Shown: piece after piece, positions 18,648 to 27,342 of the stretch
Layout: every line of letters starts with the position of its first letter
How positions within the stretch are numbered: position 1 is the first letter of the stretch
Assembly (NCBI RefSeq): GCF_000384315.1
Contig: NZ_ARVW01000001.1
Span: 4,154,157-4,218,156, forward strand
Length of the DNA: 64,000 nucleotides
From: Amycolatopsis nigrescens CSC17Ta-90
GTDB lineage: Bacteria; Actinomycetota; Actinomycetes; Mycobacteriales; Pseudonocardiaceae
Reading direction: 5' to 3'
The notes under the pieces: generated by a model
Database searches by the model: none
Told to the model about the DNA's origin: nothing
What the model saw: only the letters and a program-made list of their open reading frames with translations
Position numbers and translations under genes: made by a program

Positions 18648-19859
18648 CTACTCTTCGGTGCCGGTGAGGGCGCCGGGGGTGCCGGTGGCGGGCAGCGGCC
18701 ACGGGCGGACGCCGCCGGTGGTGGCCAGTCGCGGGTCGGGTGCGAGCGCGGGTGTCGCGCTGTGGGCGCCGAGCCAGTCCAGTACCGCGGCCAGTTGCGA
18801 CTTCAGCGTGTTCATGTTGTGCCCGGCGTCCGGGATCGTCCACGACGAAAGCGTGGTCGGCGGCAGCAGCGCGGACCGGATCGTGCCGATGGCGGCCAGC
18901 TCGGTCCCTTCGTGCTCGCCCGCGATGGCCAGGATGTCCAGTGGCGCCGGGAAGCGGTGCAGGTTGACGCTGACCGTGTTGGCATCGCCGATGTCGCCGC
19001 GGCCCTTGAACAGGTCGCCGGTCTCGACGTCCACCTGCGCCTTGTCGTAGCCGCTCACGCTTACCGCGCTCGAGTACCACTGTGGATGCCGGGCGGCCAG
19101 GTTCATCGCGCAGTAGCCGCCGGAGGACCAGCCCGCGATGGACCACGACCGCCGGTCCGGGGAGACCCGCAGCGTGCGCACCGCCCAGTTCCGGATGTCC
19201 GCGGACAGGTAGGTGTCGTTGGCGGTGCCGTTGACCTCATCCACGCACTCGGAGTCGTGGTTGATCCGCGGCTGGCCGCTCGGATCCGGCATCAGCACCA
19301 CCGTCGGCGGCAGCCGGTTGCCCGCGATCGCGGCGTCCAGCGCCTCCGGCAGGTGGTAGCCGTTGGTCGCCACCTCCGGCCCGGAGGGGTAGTTCGGAAT
19401 CCACTCGATCACCGGGAAGCTCCGGTTCTGCCAGGCCGGGTCGGCGTACGCGGCGGGCAGGTAGACGTTCACGTCCCGGTCGATCCCGGTCCGCCCGCCC
19501 TTGACCGTGAGGTGCACGGTGGAGCCCTTGCCTTCGCTGGCGCGCTGCCGATTGGCCTCCGCCAGCCGGGCGAGCCCGCTGCCGTCCGCGCCTGCCTCGC
19601 CGTCGGTGCCTTCGCCGGGGTTGGCCGAGGTGCCCAGCAGCGAGCCGAGGGTGGGGAAGAAACCGCCGACCTTGTTCACCGCGAGGCCGCTGCTGGTCAG
19701 CACCAGCAGCACGGCGAGCAGGGTGGTGGCACTGCGGCCGACCCGTTTGCTCCGCCAGGCGTCCCAGAACCACGGCACGGCAACCACCGCGAGTACGGCG
19801 AGCACCGCAAGGACGATCAGGGCGGCGGTCGAGTCCAACCGGATACTGCTCGCGTGCAT
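18648..19859 (-). CDS. Membrane-anchored alpha/beta-hydrolase, esterase-D/Ag85-like
   Basis: A 403-residue protein with two N-terminal transmembrane helices (residues ~12-30 and ~45-62) and an outside-facing alpha/beta-hydrolase of the esterase family that includes mycolyltransferases. The nucleophile elbow is IAGWSSGGYCAMNLA (Ser near residue 243), with the final histidine in PDAGHNMNT. The central domain starts GRTGIDRDVNVYLPAAY. It may transfer or hydrolyse acyl groups on the cell surface. Mycolyltransferase activity itself is not established by sequence. Confidence 0.82.
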   Translation of the reverse strand: MHASSIRLDSTAALIVLAVLAVLAVVAVPWFWDAWRSKRVGRSATTLLAVLLVLTSSGLAVNKVGGFFPTLGSLLGTSANPGEGTDGEAGADGSGLARLAEANRQRASEGKGSTVHLTVKGGRTGIDRDVNVYLPAAYADPAWQNRSFPVIEWIPNYPSGPEVATNGYHLPEALDAAIAGNRLPPTVVLMPDPSGQPRINHDSECVDEVNGTANDTYLSADIRNWAVRTLRVSPDRRSWSIAGWSSGGYCAMNLAARHPQWYSSAVSVSGYDKAQVDVETGDLFKGRGDIGDANTVSVNLHRFPAPLDILAIAGEHEGTELAAIGTIRSALLPPTTLSSWTIPDAGHNMNTLKSQLAAVLDWLGAHSATPALAPDPRLATTGGVRPWPLPATGTPGALTGTEE

Positions 19860-19892
19860 GTGGGTAGGACGCCGGTGACCGGGGGAAAGTTG

Positions 19893-20723
19893 TCAGGTGT
19901 GACGACGATTTCCCCGCAGCAGTCCGTCCAAATCGGACAGAGCGGTCAGTGCGCCCATGGGGAGCGAAATCCCGCGGCCGTGCCGCACTTCCGGTTCCCG
20001 CGGGTTGATCCGGATCAGCGCGCCGTTCGCCGCGCTGGCCAGCTCGGCCTGGCGGCGCACGGTGGGTACGGCCAGCCCGGCGCCGAGTTCCAGCACCACC
20101 GCGTTCCGGTTCGCCCGGCGCCAGGCGCTCAGCTCGTCCAGCTGGCGCCGGGTCCGGTGGCCGATCCAGTCGAAGTCGCCGAACATCTGGATGTTGGGCC
20201 TTGCCAGTCCGCCGCAGTGCGGGCAGGACGGCAGCGGCCGCAGCGCGCGCATCGAGTCGTCGTCCACCAGCGGTCGTTCGTCCTCGGCGGACCAGATCTC
20301 GTCCGTGCAGCAGGCCGCGCACTGGAAGTGGTGGATCGAGCCGTGCACCTCGGCCACCGACTCGAACCCGGCGACCTGGAACTGTCCGTCCACATTGGAG
20401 GTGAACGCGGCGACCCCGCCCCGCTTGTCGGCGCCCCAGTCGAGCAGCAGGCCGAACCCTTGGTGTGGCACGGTTTTCCGGTACAGCTCCAGCCGGTGCG
20501 CGTAGAAGCCCCAGGCCAGCTCGGGATCGCGGTGGAAATGCGCCGGGTCCGCGATCTCCACGAAGTTCAGGCCCAGCCTGGCATACGGCGGATAGGCCCG
20601 CCAGAATCCTTCGTTGCCGCGGAAATCCGGCAGGCCGGAGTCGACCCCCATGCCCGCGCCGGCGCAGACCAGCAGCGCGTCCGCGCCGTCGATCAGCTCC
20701 GCGGCTCGTTCCAGCTCACGCAC
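19893..20723 (-). CDS. SIR2-family NAD-dependent protein deacylase
   Basis: A 276-residue sirtuin. The NAD site is CAGAGMGVDSGLPDFRG near residue 20, and FTSNVDGQF replaces the usual TQNID-LH loop. The catalytic histidine is in EVHGSIHH near 129, and two cysteine pairs (CAACC and CPHC) could bind zinc. Sirtuins remove acyl groups from lysines using NAD. The altered TSNVDGQF loop may change specificity. Its start overlaps the mhuD stop by 8 bases, so the two are probably co-translated. Confidence 0.88.
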   Translation of the reverse strand: MRELERAAELIDGADALLVCAGAGMGVDSGLPDFRGNEGFWRAYPPYARLGLNFVEIADPAHFHRDPELAWGFYAHRLELYRKTVPHQGFGLLLDWGADKRGGVAAFTSNVDGQFQVAGFESVAEVHGSIHHFQCAACCTDEIWSAEDERPLVDDDSMRALRPLPSCPHCGGLARPNIQMFGDFDWIGHRTRRQLDELSAWRRANRNAVVLELGAGLAVPTVRRQAELASAANGALIRINPREPEVRHGRGISLPMGALTALSDLDGLLRGNRRHT

Positions 20724-21030
20724 CCGGTTTCGGGGTGCTGCTCTGCGCCACCTCGAACTCCAGCAGCCCGCCGCCGGTGCTCACCGGCTTGGCGCGCTCG
20801 CCGCTGTGCGCCTCCTTGGCCGAGCCCCGCATCCACGCCTGGAAGTGCTCTTCGGTCTCCCAGCGGGTGTAGACGAAGTAGCGGGTCTCGCCGGCCACCG
20901 GGCGCAGCAGCTCGAAGCCGAGGAAGCCGGGCTCCGAGTCGACCGCGCCGAGCCTCGCCGCGAACCGCCGCTCCAGCTCCGGGCCGCCACCTTCGGGGAC
21001 TTCGATTGCGTTGATCTTCACGACTGCCAT
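20716..21030 (-). CDS. mhuD: MhuD-type heme-degrading monooxygenase
   Basis: A 104-residue ABM-fold enzyme that breaks heme open and releases iron. It is very close to mycobacterial MhuD along its length (VVKINAIEVPEG, GFLGFELLRPVAGETRYFV, LLEFEV). The residues needed in MhuD fall at the same numbers: Asn7, Trp66 and His75. In mycobacteria it makes mycobilin without CO. No iron box was seen immediately upstream. It sits in the same broad neighbourhood as mhuD in M. tuberculosis (Rv3592) and overlaps the sirtuin gene by 8 bases. Confidence 0.9.
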   Translation of the reverse strand: MAVVKINAIEVPEGGGPELERRFAARLGAVDSEPGFLGFELLRPVAGETRYFVYTRWETEEHFQAWMRGSAKEAHSGERAKPVSTGGGLLEFEVAQSSTPKPGA

Positions 21031-21064
21031 GCCCGACAGCCTAACTTCTCGCCAACCCGGTACC

Positions 21065-21089
21065 GGCAAATAGCCGGCTTCTTGCCCTT
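21065..21089 (-). repeat. 25-base intergenic hairpin repeat, copy 1
   Basis: On the minus strand this reads AAGGGCAAGAAGCCGGCTAT then TTGCC, matching 24 of 25 bases of a second copy at 29108-29132. Outer bases GGCAA/TTGCC pair around a central AGCCGGCT palindrome. It lies just after the stop of the M1 lipoprotein gene, in the gene's own orientation. Confidence 0.8.
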
Positions 21090-21098
21090 GAGGCCGGG

Positions 21099-22541
21099 CT
21101 AGCCGCGCAGGTTGCCGGGGTAGAGGTGCTCGTCGGGCGGGATGCCGGTGCCGCGGAACCAGGCGGCGAAGAACCCGCTCAGGTCGCTCCCGGCGGCGCC
21201 TTCGACGAACTTCTCGAACTCCGGCCAGCTCGCGTTGCCGTGCTTGTGCGCGGCCGGCCATTCCCGCAGCACCTTGGCGAACACCGGTTCGCCCACCTTC
21301 TTGCGCAGCGCGTGCGTCGCCAGGATGCCCTTGTCGTAGACGCCGTCGAACTCGTTCCCGGCGCCCATGTCGTAGAGCTTGTGCGACCAGAACTCCTGGT
21401 TTCCGCGCAGTCCGTCCACCGCGTTCCGGAACCGTTCGTCCAGGTTCTGGCCCTCCTTGCCCTCGGCCCACAGCCACTGCGCGTAGCTGGCCAGGCATTC
21501 GTTCAGGCAGATGTCCGCCCAGGAGGCCACCGAGACCGAGTTGCCGAACCACTGGTGCGCGTTCTCGTGCACCACGGTCTCCAGGTCGGCCCACTGCGCG
21601 TAGGTCGGCCTGGTCTGGGTCTCCAGCGAAAAGCCGATCTTCTCGTTCAGGTAGATCCCGCCCGCCGCGCTCTGCGGGTACGGGCCGAACTTGTCGGACA
21701 GGAACTCGATCACCTCGACCACCCGGTCGCCGACCTCGCGACGGCCGCCGGCTCCCGGCGCGTATGCGCTGAGCACCGGGATGTCGGTGGTGATGTTCTC
21801 CCTGTCGATGGTGAAGCGGTCCACCGCGATGGTGGTCAGGTAGCTGGCCACCGGGCTCGGCTCGCGGAAGGACGTGGTGGTCCAGCCGTCCTCGGTCGCG
21901 GTCGCCTCCTCCCTGCCGTTGGAGACCACCGCCCAGCCCGCCGGTACCCGCGCGGTCAGCGCGAAGGTGGCCTTGTCCCGCGGGGTCTCGTTGGCCGGGT
22001 ACCAGTACGCCGCCGAATGCGGCTCGCCGATCACGTAGGCCCCGCCGGTGGAGGTGTAGGCCCAGCCGTTGCTGCCGAGCGGGCCTTCCTCGCCGGTCCG
22101 CGGAGTGCCCGAGTAGCGGACCCTGGTGCTGAACGTGCTGCCGCCGCGCAGCGGTTCGGCCGGGGTGATCACCAGCTCGAACTCGCCTTCGCGGCGGAAC
22201 TGCGCCGGCTTGCCGTCCACTTCGACGCCGGCCACGTCCAGGCCGCGCAGGTCCAGGTTGAACCGCTCCAGGTCGCCGGTGGCCTTCGCGGTGACCGTGC
22301 TGTCGCCGTCCAGGTGCCTCTTCGCCGGGTCGTAGCTGACCGTCACCTCGTAGTCGAGCGCGTCGTAGCCGCCGTTGCCGTCGTCCGGGTAGTACGGGTC
22401 ACCGGCACCGGAGGCCCCCGGCTCGGGGGTCAGCTTCGGCGCCGGGGCTGGGCTGGGCGCGGGAGCAGGTGCCGGGGCGCTGCAGCCGATAATGAGAACG
22501 GCGGTGGCGCCGAGCAATGTTCCGCGGGTCGCGCTTCGCAT
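21099..22541 (-). CDS. Lipoprotein M1-family metallopeptidase (paralogue of 9804-11231)
   Basis: A 480-residue M1 peptidase with a lipoprotein signal peptide (LIIGC, Cys20) and a Pro-Ala linker before the mature domain. The zinc site is HENAHQWFG plus LNECLASY, and GFSLETQTRP again stands where GAMEN is expected. It shares the mature start YYP-DGNGGYD--DY with its paralogue, so the pair came from one duplication. Its ATG (22541) is 13 bases from the divergent hydrolase start and no Shine-Dalgarno is visible, so it may be leaderless or start further in. Confidence 0.9.
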   Translation of the reverse strand: MRSATRGTLLGATAVLIIGCSAPAPAPAPSPAPAPKLTPEPGASGAGDPYYPDDGNGGYDALDYEVTVSYDPAKRHLDGDSTVTAKATGDLERFNLDLRGLDVAGVEVDGKPAQFRREGEFELVITPAEPLRGGSTFSTRVRYSGTPRTGEEGPLGSNGWAYTSTGGAYVIGEPHSAAYWYPANETPRDKATFALTARVPAGWAVVSNGREEATATEDGWTTTSFREPSPVASYLTTIAVDRFTIDRENITTDIPVLSAYAPGAGGRREVGDRVVEVIEFLSDKFGPYPQSAAGGIYLNEKIGFSLETQTRPTYAQWADLETVVHENAHQWFGNSVSVASWADICLNECLASYAQWLWAEGKEGQNLDERFRNAVDGLRGNQEFWSHKLYDMGAGNEFDGVYDKGILATHALRKKVGEPVFAKVLREWPAAHKHGNASWPEFEKFVEGAAGSDLSGFFAAWFRGTGIPPDEHLYPGNLRG

Positions 22542-22554
22542 GAAAGGAGCTTAA

Positions 22555-23319
22555 GTGGCCGAAGGTAAGGGTGTCGTGGACTTCGGCGGCGCCGGCCAGC
22601 CGATAGTGCTGCTGCACGGACTGATGGGCAGGGCCAGGACCTGGTGGCCGGTGGCCAGGTGGCTCCGCTCGTACGGGCATGTCATCGGCTTGGACGCGCG
22701 CGGGCACGGGCGCGGGCCCGCCGGCGGGCCGTGGTCCACCGAGCGGTTCGTCGAGGACGCGGCCGGGCTGGTGCGCTCGCTGGACGCCGGCCCGGCGGTG
22801 CTTCTCGGCCACTCGATGGGCGGGCTGCACGCGCTCGGCCTGGCGGCGACCAGCCCGGAGCTGGTGCGGGCGGTGGTGGTCGAGGACTTCTCGCCGGACC
22901 AGCGCGGACGGACGGTGGACACCTGGCGCTCCTACTTCGAGTCGTGGCCCGTCCCGTTCGCCGCGCTGGCGCAGGTCAAGGAGTTCTTCGGGGATGCCGG
23001 CGACTACTTCATCGAATGCGTGGAAGAACGGGCGGACGGCTATCACCTGATCGCCGAGCTGGAGAACCTTTACGAAATCGCGGCGGAATGGGGACGTCGC
23101 GAGTACTGGTCCTTTGTGGACGACGTGCGCTGCCCGCTGCTGTCGATCGAGGCCGAGCACACCGCGATGCCGGCCGGCCAGCAGCGGGAAATGGCGGCCA
23201 GGGCCGCGGACGGCCGCCATTTCCTCGCCGAGGGCGCCGGGCACGTCGTGCACCGCACCGCGGCACAGGAATACCGCGGTGCCGTCGAAGCCTTCCTTTC
23301 CGACGTGCTCGGTCGCTGA
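22555..23319 (+). CDS. Alpha/beta-fold hydrolase
   Basis: A 254-residue hydrolase starting at GTG 22555 behind AAAGGAG. The oxyanion-hole motif is IVLLHGLMGRARTWW, the nucleophile elbow LLGHSMGGLHALGLA (Ser near residue 87), and the catalytic histidine lies in EGAGHVVHR near 231. The substrate is unknown. It appears to correspond in position to the hydrolase Rv3591c of M. tuberculosis, which also neighbours mhuD. Confidence 0.87.
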   Translation: MAEGKGVVDFGGAGQPIVLLHGLMGRARTWWPVARWLRSYGHVIGLDARGHGRGPAGGPWSTERFVEDAAGLVRSLDAGPAVLLGHSMGGLHALGLAATSPELVRAVVVEDFSPDQRGRTVDTWRSYFESWPVPFAALAQVKEFFGDAGDYFIECVEERADGYHLIAELENLYEIAAEWGRREYWSFVDDVRCPLLSIEAEHTAMPAGQQREMAARAADGRHFLAEGAGHVVHRTAAQEYRGAVEAFLSDVLGR

Positions 23320-23325
23320 CCCGGC

Positions 23326-24357
23326 TCAGTAGGCGAGCAGTTCCTTCCAGGACTGGTTGGTCAGGGTGCTCCTGGCGCCGAGCGCGGCGGCGGCGCGGGC
23401 CGCTTCGCTGCCGACGCCCGGTGCGACCGAAGGGGTGATCAGCGGCCAGATGTCCGCGCCGAGGAAGCCGGTTTCGTCGGTGCGCGCGGTGGCGTAGCAC
23501 TGGTGCGGGGTAACGCCCTTCGCCGCCGCGAGCGCCGCAACGGCGTCCACAGTGGACTTACCGAAGACGCCGTCCGCGGGCACCCCGCGCGCGCCCTGTG
23601 CGCGCAGCAGATGCTGGGCCACCAGTACCTTCTGCCCGCTGTCGCCCGGCTTGAGCAACGGCCACTCCGGCAGCTGCCGGACCGGCATGCCGAGCCTGCC
23701 GCCGACCGCGGTGCGCAGCTCCGGCAGCCGGTCGTAGAGCACCTGGCCAGGGCACTCCGTGGAGTTGAAGTCCCGGTGCCCCTTGATGTACTCGGGCGTG
23801 ATGCCGTACTGGCTCGCGATGTAGGAGACCAGGTCGACCAGCGAGTCCCACAGCTTCTGCGGCACATCCACGGTGCTGTAGAGGCCCTCGTTCTCGATGC
23901 CGATGACCTCGCTGTTGTGGTTGCCCACGTTCGCGCCCTGCACGTGCTGGGTGCCGCCGCGCAGGATCTCCAGGCTGCGGTGCCTGCCCTCGGTGATGTA
24001 GCCGCCGCGGCTGTTGGTGAACTGCTGGCCGGTGTCGATCCAGCCGCGGGTGTCCATGTGGAAGTTCTGGATCCCCCTGGACGCCTCGAAGGCATGTTCC
24101 TTGCTGTAGTCGTCGGTATTACCGGGTTCGACCGTGTGGTGCACGACGATATAGGTCGGTTTGTGGTTCTCCACGGTGATCGCGCCCGCCGGCGGCCTGG
24201 CCTTCCACTCCGAAGTGCCGTAGATCTCCGGTTCGGCCACCGCGCCGGCCGGTACCGCCGCGCCCGCCGTTCTGGCGCCGACCACCCCCAGCGCGCCGAC
24301 CGCGGTCACGGTCAGCCCGCCCCTGAGCAGGGCACGACGGTCGAAGTCATTGGCCAT
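23326..24357 (-). CDS. Tat-exported N-acetylmuramoyl-L-alanine amidase (PGRP/amidase_2 type)
   Basis: A 343-residue protein starting at ATG 24355-24357 behind GGGAG. A twin-arginine signal (FDRRALLRGG) precedes an amidase_2/PGRP domain at about residues 65-220 with zinc-site residues in IVVHHTVEPG and in IKGHRDFNSTECPG. A C-terminal peptidoglycan-binding module follows (LKPGDSGQKVLVAQHLLRA...DGVFGKSTVDAV). It would cut the stem peptide from peptidoglycan outside the cell, after folding inside. It corresponds in position to Rv3594 near clpC1 and mhuD in M. tuberculosis. Confidence 0.9.
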   Translation of the reverse strand: MANDFDRRALLRGGLTVTAVGALGVVGARTAGAAVPAGAVAEPEIYGTSEWKARPPAGAITVENHKPTYIVVHHTVEPGNTDDYSKEHAFEASRGIQNFHMDTRGWIDTGQQFTNSRGGYITEGRHRSLEILRGGTQHVQGANVGNHNSEVIGIENEGLYSTVDVPQKLWDSLVDLVSYIASQYGITPEYIKGHRDFNSTECPGQVLYDRLPELRTAVGGRLGMPVRQLPEWPLLKPGDSGQKVLVAQHLLRAQGARGVPADGVFGKSTVDAVAALAAAKGVTPHQCYATARTDETGFLGADIWPLITPSVAPGVGSEAARAAAALGARSTLTNQSWKELLAY

Positions 24358-24576
24358 TTCGATCTCCCTCGACAAGGGACGGACACGGCAGGGGTTTGCG
24401 TCCGCCCAGATCGGCCTTATTCGGTTATGCGCACGTTTGCTCGCAGGGTTTCGCAAGCGTGACGCTAACCTCTGGGCGTCCCTCAGACAACAGCTAACCA
24501 ACTTCTAATGTGTATTGTTGGTCGGTACCCATTCGCACTCAGAGTAGAGCGATTACGCCATTCGGTCGCTTAAGAC

Positions 24577-25461
24577 TTAATGCTCTCCTGGCAAGGCGAA
24601 CAGCCCGTCCGGGGTCTGCTCGGCCAGCCCGTCCACCAGCAGCGAGTCGAGGCAGCGGTCGCGCTGGCCCGGCTCCGGCCAGACCAGGTCGAGCCGCGTC
24701 TTGGGCACCGGGCGCTCGGCGCCGCGCAGCACGTCCAGCAGCAGCCCGCGCACCTGCCGGTCGGTGCCGGCGAACTTCTGCACCTGCTTGGCCGGCCCGG
24801 CGTAGGCCGGCCGCCCGGCCCGCTGCCAGGCGCAGTCGGCGTAGACCGGGCAGTCCGCGCAGCGCGGCGAACGCGCGGTGCAGACCAGCGCGCCGAGTTC
24901 CATCAGCGCGGCCGAGAACCGGGCCGCGGGCGCGTCTTCGCGCGGCAGCAGCGACTCGACGTCGGCCATGTCCCTGGTGTTCGACGGCGGCCCGGCGTCC
25001 CCGGCCCCGTGCACCGCGCGCGCCACCACCCGCCGCACGTTGGTGTCCACCACCGGCGCCCGGCGGCCGTAGGCGAAGGCGGTGACCGCGCGGGCGGTGT
25101 AGGCGCCGATGCCGGGTAGCGCCAGCAGAGTGTCCACATCGGACGGAACAACGTCCCCGTGCTCGGCCGCGACGGCGGTGGCCGCGGCGTGCAGCCGCAG
25201 CGCCCGGCGCGGGTAGCCGAGCTTGCCCCAGGCGCGCAGCACCTCGGCGTGCGAGGCGGCGGCCATCGCCGATGGCAGCGGCCAGCGCGCCATCCACTCC
25301 TGCCAGATCGGCAGCACCCTGGCCACCGGCGTCTGCTGCAGCATGATCTCGCTGACCAGCACGCCCCACGCGGTGCAGTCCGGGGACCGCCACGGCAGGT
25401 CACGCCCGTGCGTGTCGAACCAGTCGATCAGGATCTCGGCGTCGATGGACATCGGGCCCAT
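24577..25461 (-). CDS. mutY: A/G-specific adenine DNA glycosylase
   Basis: MutY removes adenine mispaired with 8-oxoguanine. The 294-residue protein has the helix-hairpin-helix LLALPGIGAYTARAV followed by the catalytic aspartate in VVDTNVRRV, the SEIMLQQTPVARV segment with the general-acid Glu, and the [4Fe-4S] cluster CTARSPRCADCPVYADC. The C-terminal NUDIX-like 8-oxoG domain is much reduced, as in several actinobacterial MutY proteins. ATG 25452 is an alternative start. canB lies 15 bases upstream on the same strand, so they may be co-transcribed. Confidence 0.92.
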   Translation of the reverse strand: MGPMSIDAEILIDWFDTHGRDLPWRSPDCTAWGVLVSEIMLQQTPVARVLPIWQEWMARWPLPSAMAAASHAEVLRAWGKLGYPRRALRLHAAATAVAAEHGDVVPSDVDTLLALPGIGAYTARAVTAFAYGRRAPVVDTNVRRVVARAVHGAGDAGPPSNTRDMADVESLLPREDAPAARFSAALMELGALVCTARSPRCADCPVYADCAWQRAGRPAYAGPAKQVQKFAGTDRQVRGLLLDVLRGAERPVPKTRLDLVWPEPGQRDRCLDSLLVDGLAEQTPDGLFALPGEH

Positions 25462-25476
25462 TCAAGCAGGCGCCGC

Positions 25477-25968
25477 TCACTCGACCTCGGTCAGCTCACC
25501 GGTGTGCACGTCGTAGACGAACCCGCGCACCTGGTCGGTGTGCGGCAGGAAGTCGCTGCGGCGGACCCGTCGCATCGAGCGGCGGACGCTGTCCTCCACC
25601 TCGCGGAACGCCTCCACCGACCAGGTCGGCCGCAGCCCGGTGGCCCGCTCCAGCTCGTCCTTGAAGTCGTCCTCGGTGACCAGCGACAGGCCGCAGTTGG
25701 TGTGCTGCACGATCAGCACCTCGCGGGTGCCCAGCTTGCGCTGGCTGAGCGCGAGCGAGCGGATCATGTCGTCGGTGACCACCCCGCCGGCGTTGCGCAG
25801 CACGTGCGACTCGCCCTGGATCAGCCCGAAGATCTCGAACACCCTGACCCTGGCGTCCATGCAGGTCAGGATCGCCACTTGCAAGGAAGGCTGTGGCGAG
25901 CGCCGGTCGCCCGGCACCACGTTGCCCAGTTCCTGGTTGCGCTTGAGCAGAACGTCGATCGCGGTCAT
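25477..25968 (-). CDS. canB: Beta-class carbonic anhydrase
   Basis: A 163-residue beta-carbonic anhydrase interconverting CO2 and bicarbonate. The zinc ligands and dyad are Cys36 and Asp38 (TCMDAR), His89 and Cys92 (QHTNCG). The segment RNAGGVVTDDMIRSLALSQRKLGTRE is nearly that of M. tuberculosis CanB (Rv3588c). ATG 25968 is chosen over 26007 because GGAGGGG sits just upstream. Pairing with mutY matches the mycobacterial neighbourhood, although the two genes are codirectional here. Confidence 0.93.
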   Translation of the reverse strand: MTAIDVLLKRNQELGNVVPGDRRSPQPSLQVAILTCMDARVRVFEIFGLIQGESHVLRNAGGVVTDDMIRSLALSQRKLGTREVLIVQHTNCGLSLVTEDDFKDELERATGLRPTWSVEAFREVEDSVRRSMRRVRRSDFLPHTDQVRGFVYDVHTGELTEVE

Positions 25969-26047
25969 GGACCCCTCCGGCGTCGTTTGATCGTTCCGGC
26001 TATTCAACCGTGTCCCGCCCTGGAGGCAATGCTGTTTTAGAGCAAGG

Positions 26048-27148
26048 TCACGGGCCGAACCAGCGTTCCTCCATGGTCCGCGGCGGCGCCGAGGTGTGTC
26101 CCACTCGCAGCTCGGTCTTCAGCGTGATCACCTTCGGGGCGACCCGTTCCGCGGACGCGAGCAGCAGTTTTCCGGCGGCCTTGCCCTTCTCCAGCACCGG
26201 CTGGTGCACGGTGGTCAGCCCGGCGCGCTCGGCTTCGGCGATCCCGTCGAAACCGGTCACCGTCAGATCGGCCGGTACCCGCAGCCCGCGCCGGCTGGCT
26301 TCGGCCAGCGCGCCGAGCGCGAGGATGTCCGAGGTGCAGATCAGCGCGGTGACCTGCGGATGCGCGTCCAGCAGCTGACGCGCCGCGGAGGCGCCGTCGT
26401 CCACGGTGTGGTCGAACCGCTCCACCACCGGCACCGTGCTCCAGTCCACCCCGGCCGCTTCGAAGGCGGTGGCCAGCGCGGCCAGCCTGGTCCGCTGCAC
26501 GTGGAAGTGCGCGTCCCGCTGGCGGTCGAGCAGCACGAAGTCGTCGTTGCGCTCCCTGGCCAGCCGCATGCACAGCACGCCGACCTGGCGGTGGCCGAGG
26601 CCGACCAGGTGCTCGGCGAGGCCGGTGATCGCGGCGGCGTCGTCCGGGCCGACCCGGTCCACGCCCTCCACCTGCGGTTGGTCGATGATCACCGTCGGCA
26701 CCGGCCGCTGGAGCACCGCGGCCAGATGCGGGTCGTCGTCGGGCACCGAATAGACCACGAACCCGTCCACCCCGGCCCGGTGCACCGCGGCTACGTCCTC
26801 GCGGCCGGGACTGGCGGGCACCAGGTGCAGCCCGACCCCGGCGTCCTCGCAGGCGAGCGCGAGCCCCTCCAGCACTCCGACCGCGGCCGGGTCGCGAAAG
26901 GCGTAGGAGAGGTTCTCGGTCAGCAGCAGCCCGACCGCGCCCGCCTTGCGGGTCCGCAGTGATCTCGCCACCGGGTCGGGACCCGGGTAGCCGAGGCGGC
27001 GGGCGGTCTCCAGTACCCGGCGGCGTAGCTCGGGGGAGAGTTGATCAGGGCGGTTGTAGGCATTGGACACCGTGGTCCTGGACACGCCCAGCTCAGCGGC
27101 CAGCGACGCCAGTGTCGCCTGTCGCCGCGCGCGCAAAGGACGACCCAT
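26048..27148 (-). CDS. LacI-family transcriptional regulator
   Basis: A 366-residue LacI/GalR repressor. The N-terminal helix-turn-helix is TLASLAAELGVSRTTVSNAYNRPDQLS, with hinge helix VARSLRTRK, followed by a periplasmic-binding-protein-like sensor (VGLLLTENLSYAFRDP to GFDGIAEAERAGLTTVHQP). The effector is unknown. A perfect 13-base palindrome, AACCGTAACGGTT, lies 7 bases upstream of its start and suggests autoregulation. It is divergent from the zinc-type ABC operon. Confidence 0.93.
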   Translation of the reverse strand: MGRPLRARRQATLASLAAELGVSRTTVSNAYNRPDQLSPELRRRVLETARRLGYPGPDPVARSLRTRKAGAVGLLLTENLSYAFRDPAAVGVLEGLALACEDAGVGLHLVPASPGREDVAAVHRAGVDGFVVYSVPDDDPHLAAVLQRPVPTVIIDQPQVEGVDRVGPDDAAAITGLAEHLVGLGHRQVGVLCMRLARERNDDFVLLDRQRDAHFHVQRTRLAALATAFEAAGVDWSTVPVVERFDHTVDDGASAARQLLDAHPQVTALICTSDILALGALAEASRRGLRVPADLTVTGFDGIAEAERAGLTTVHQPVLEKGKAAGKLLLASAERVAPKVITLKTELRVGHTSAPPRTMEERWFGP

Positions 27149-27154
27149 GGGGGA

Positions 27155-27167
27155 AACCGTAACGGTT
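27155..27167. promoter_or_regulatory. LacI-type operator candidate
   Basis: AACCGTAACGGTT is a perfect palindrome with 6-bp arms around one base. Its position directly before the LacI-family gene fits an autoregulatory operator. Confidence 0.6.
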
Positions 27168-27284
27168 CAGATGGCAATGCAGAAGCAACACCCCACGACT
27201 GCCGTATCCGGCGCGTCGCCATCCGCCGTTCAACCGCTGGTAACCGTGGCTGTGCGGGCTTCCACGGATGGGGTAAAGTGAATT

Positions 27285-27299
27285 CGAAAACGGTTTCCA
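27285..27299. promoter_or_regulatory. Zur-box or LacI-type operator before znuA
   Basis: On the minus strand this reads TGGAAACCGTTTTCG. It matches 11 of 15 positions of a TGAAAATCATTTTCA-like Zur box but also resembles LacI-family sites (GGAAACC-GTTTTC), so either Zur or the neighbouring LacI regulator could bind. It lies 43 bases before the znuA start. Confidence 0.45.
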
Positions 27300-27342
27300 T
27301 TAGCAGCACGCTCCGTGTCCTGATCACCCCCAGGAGTGATAT

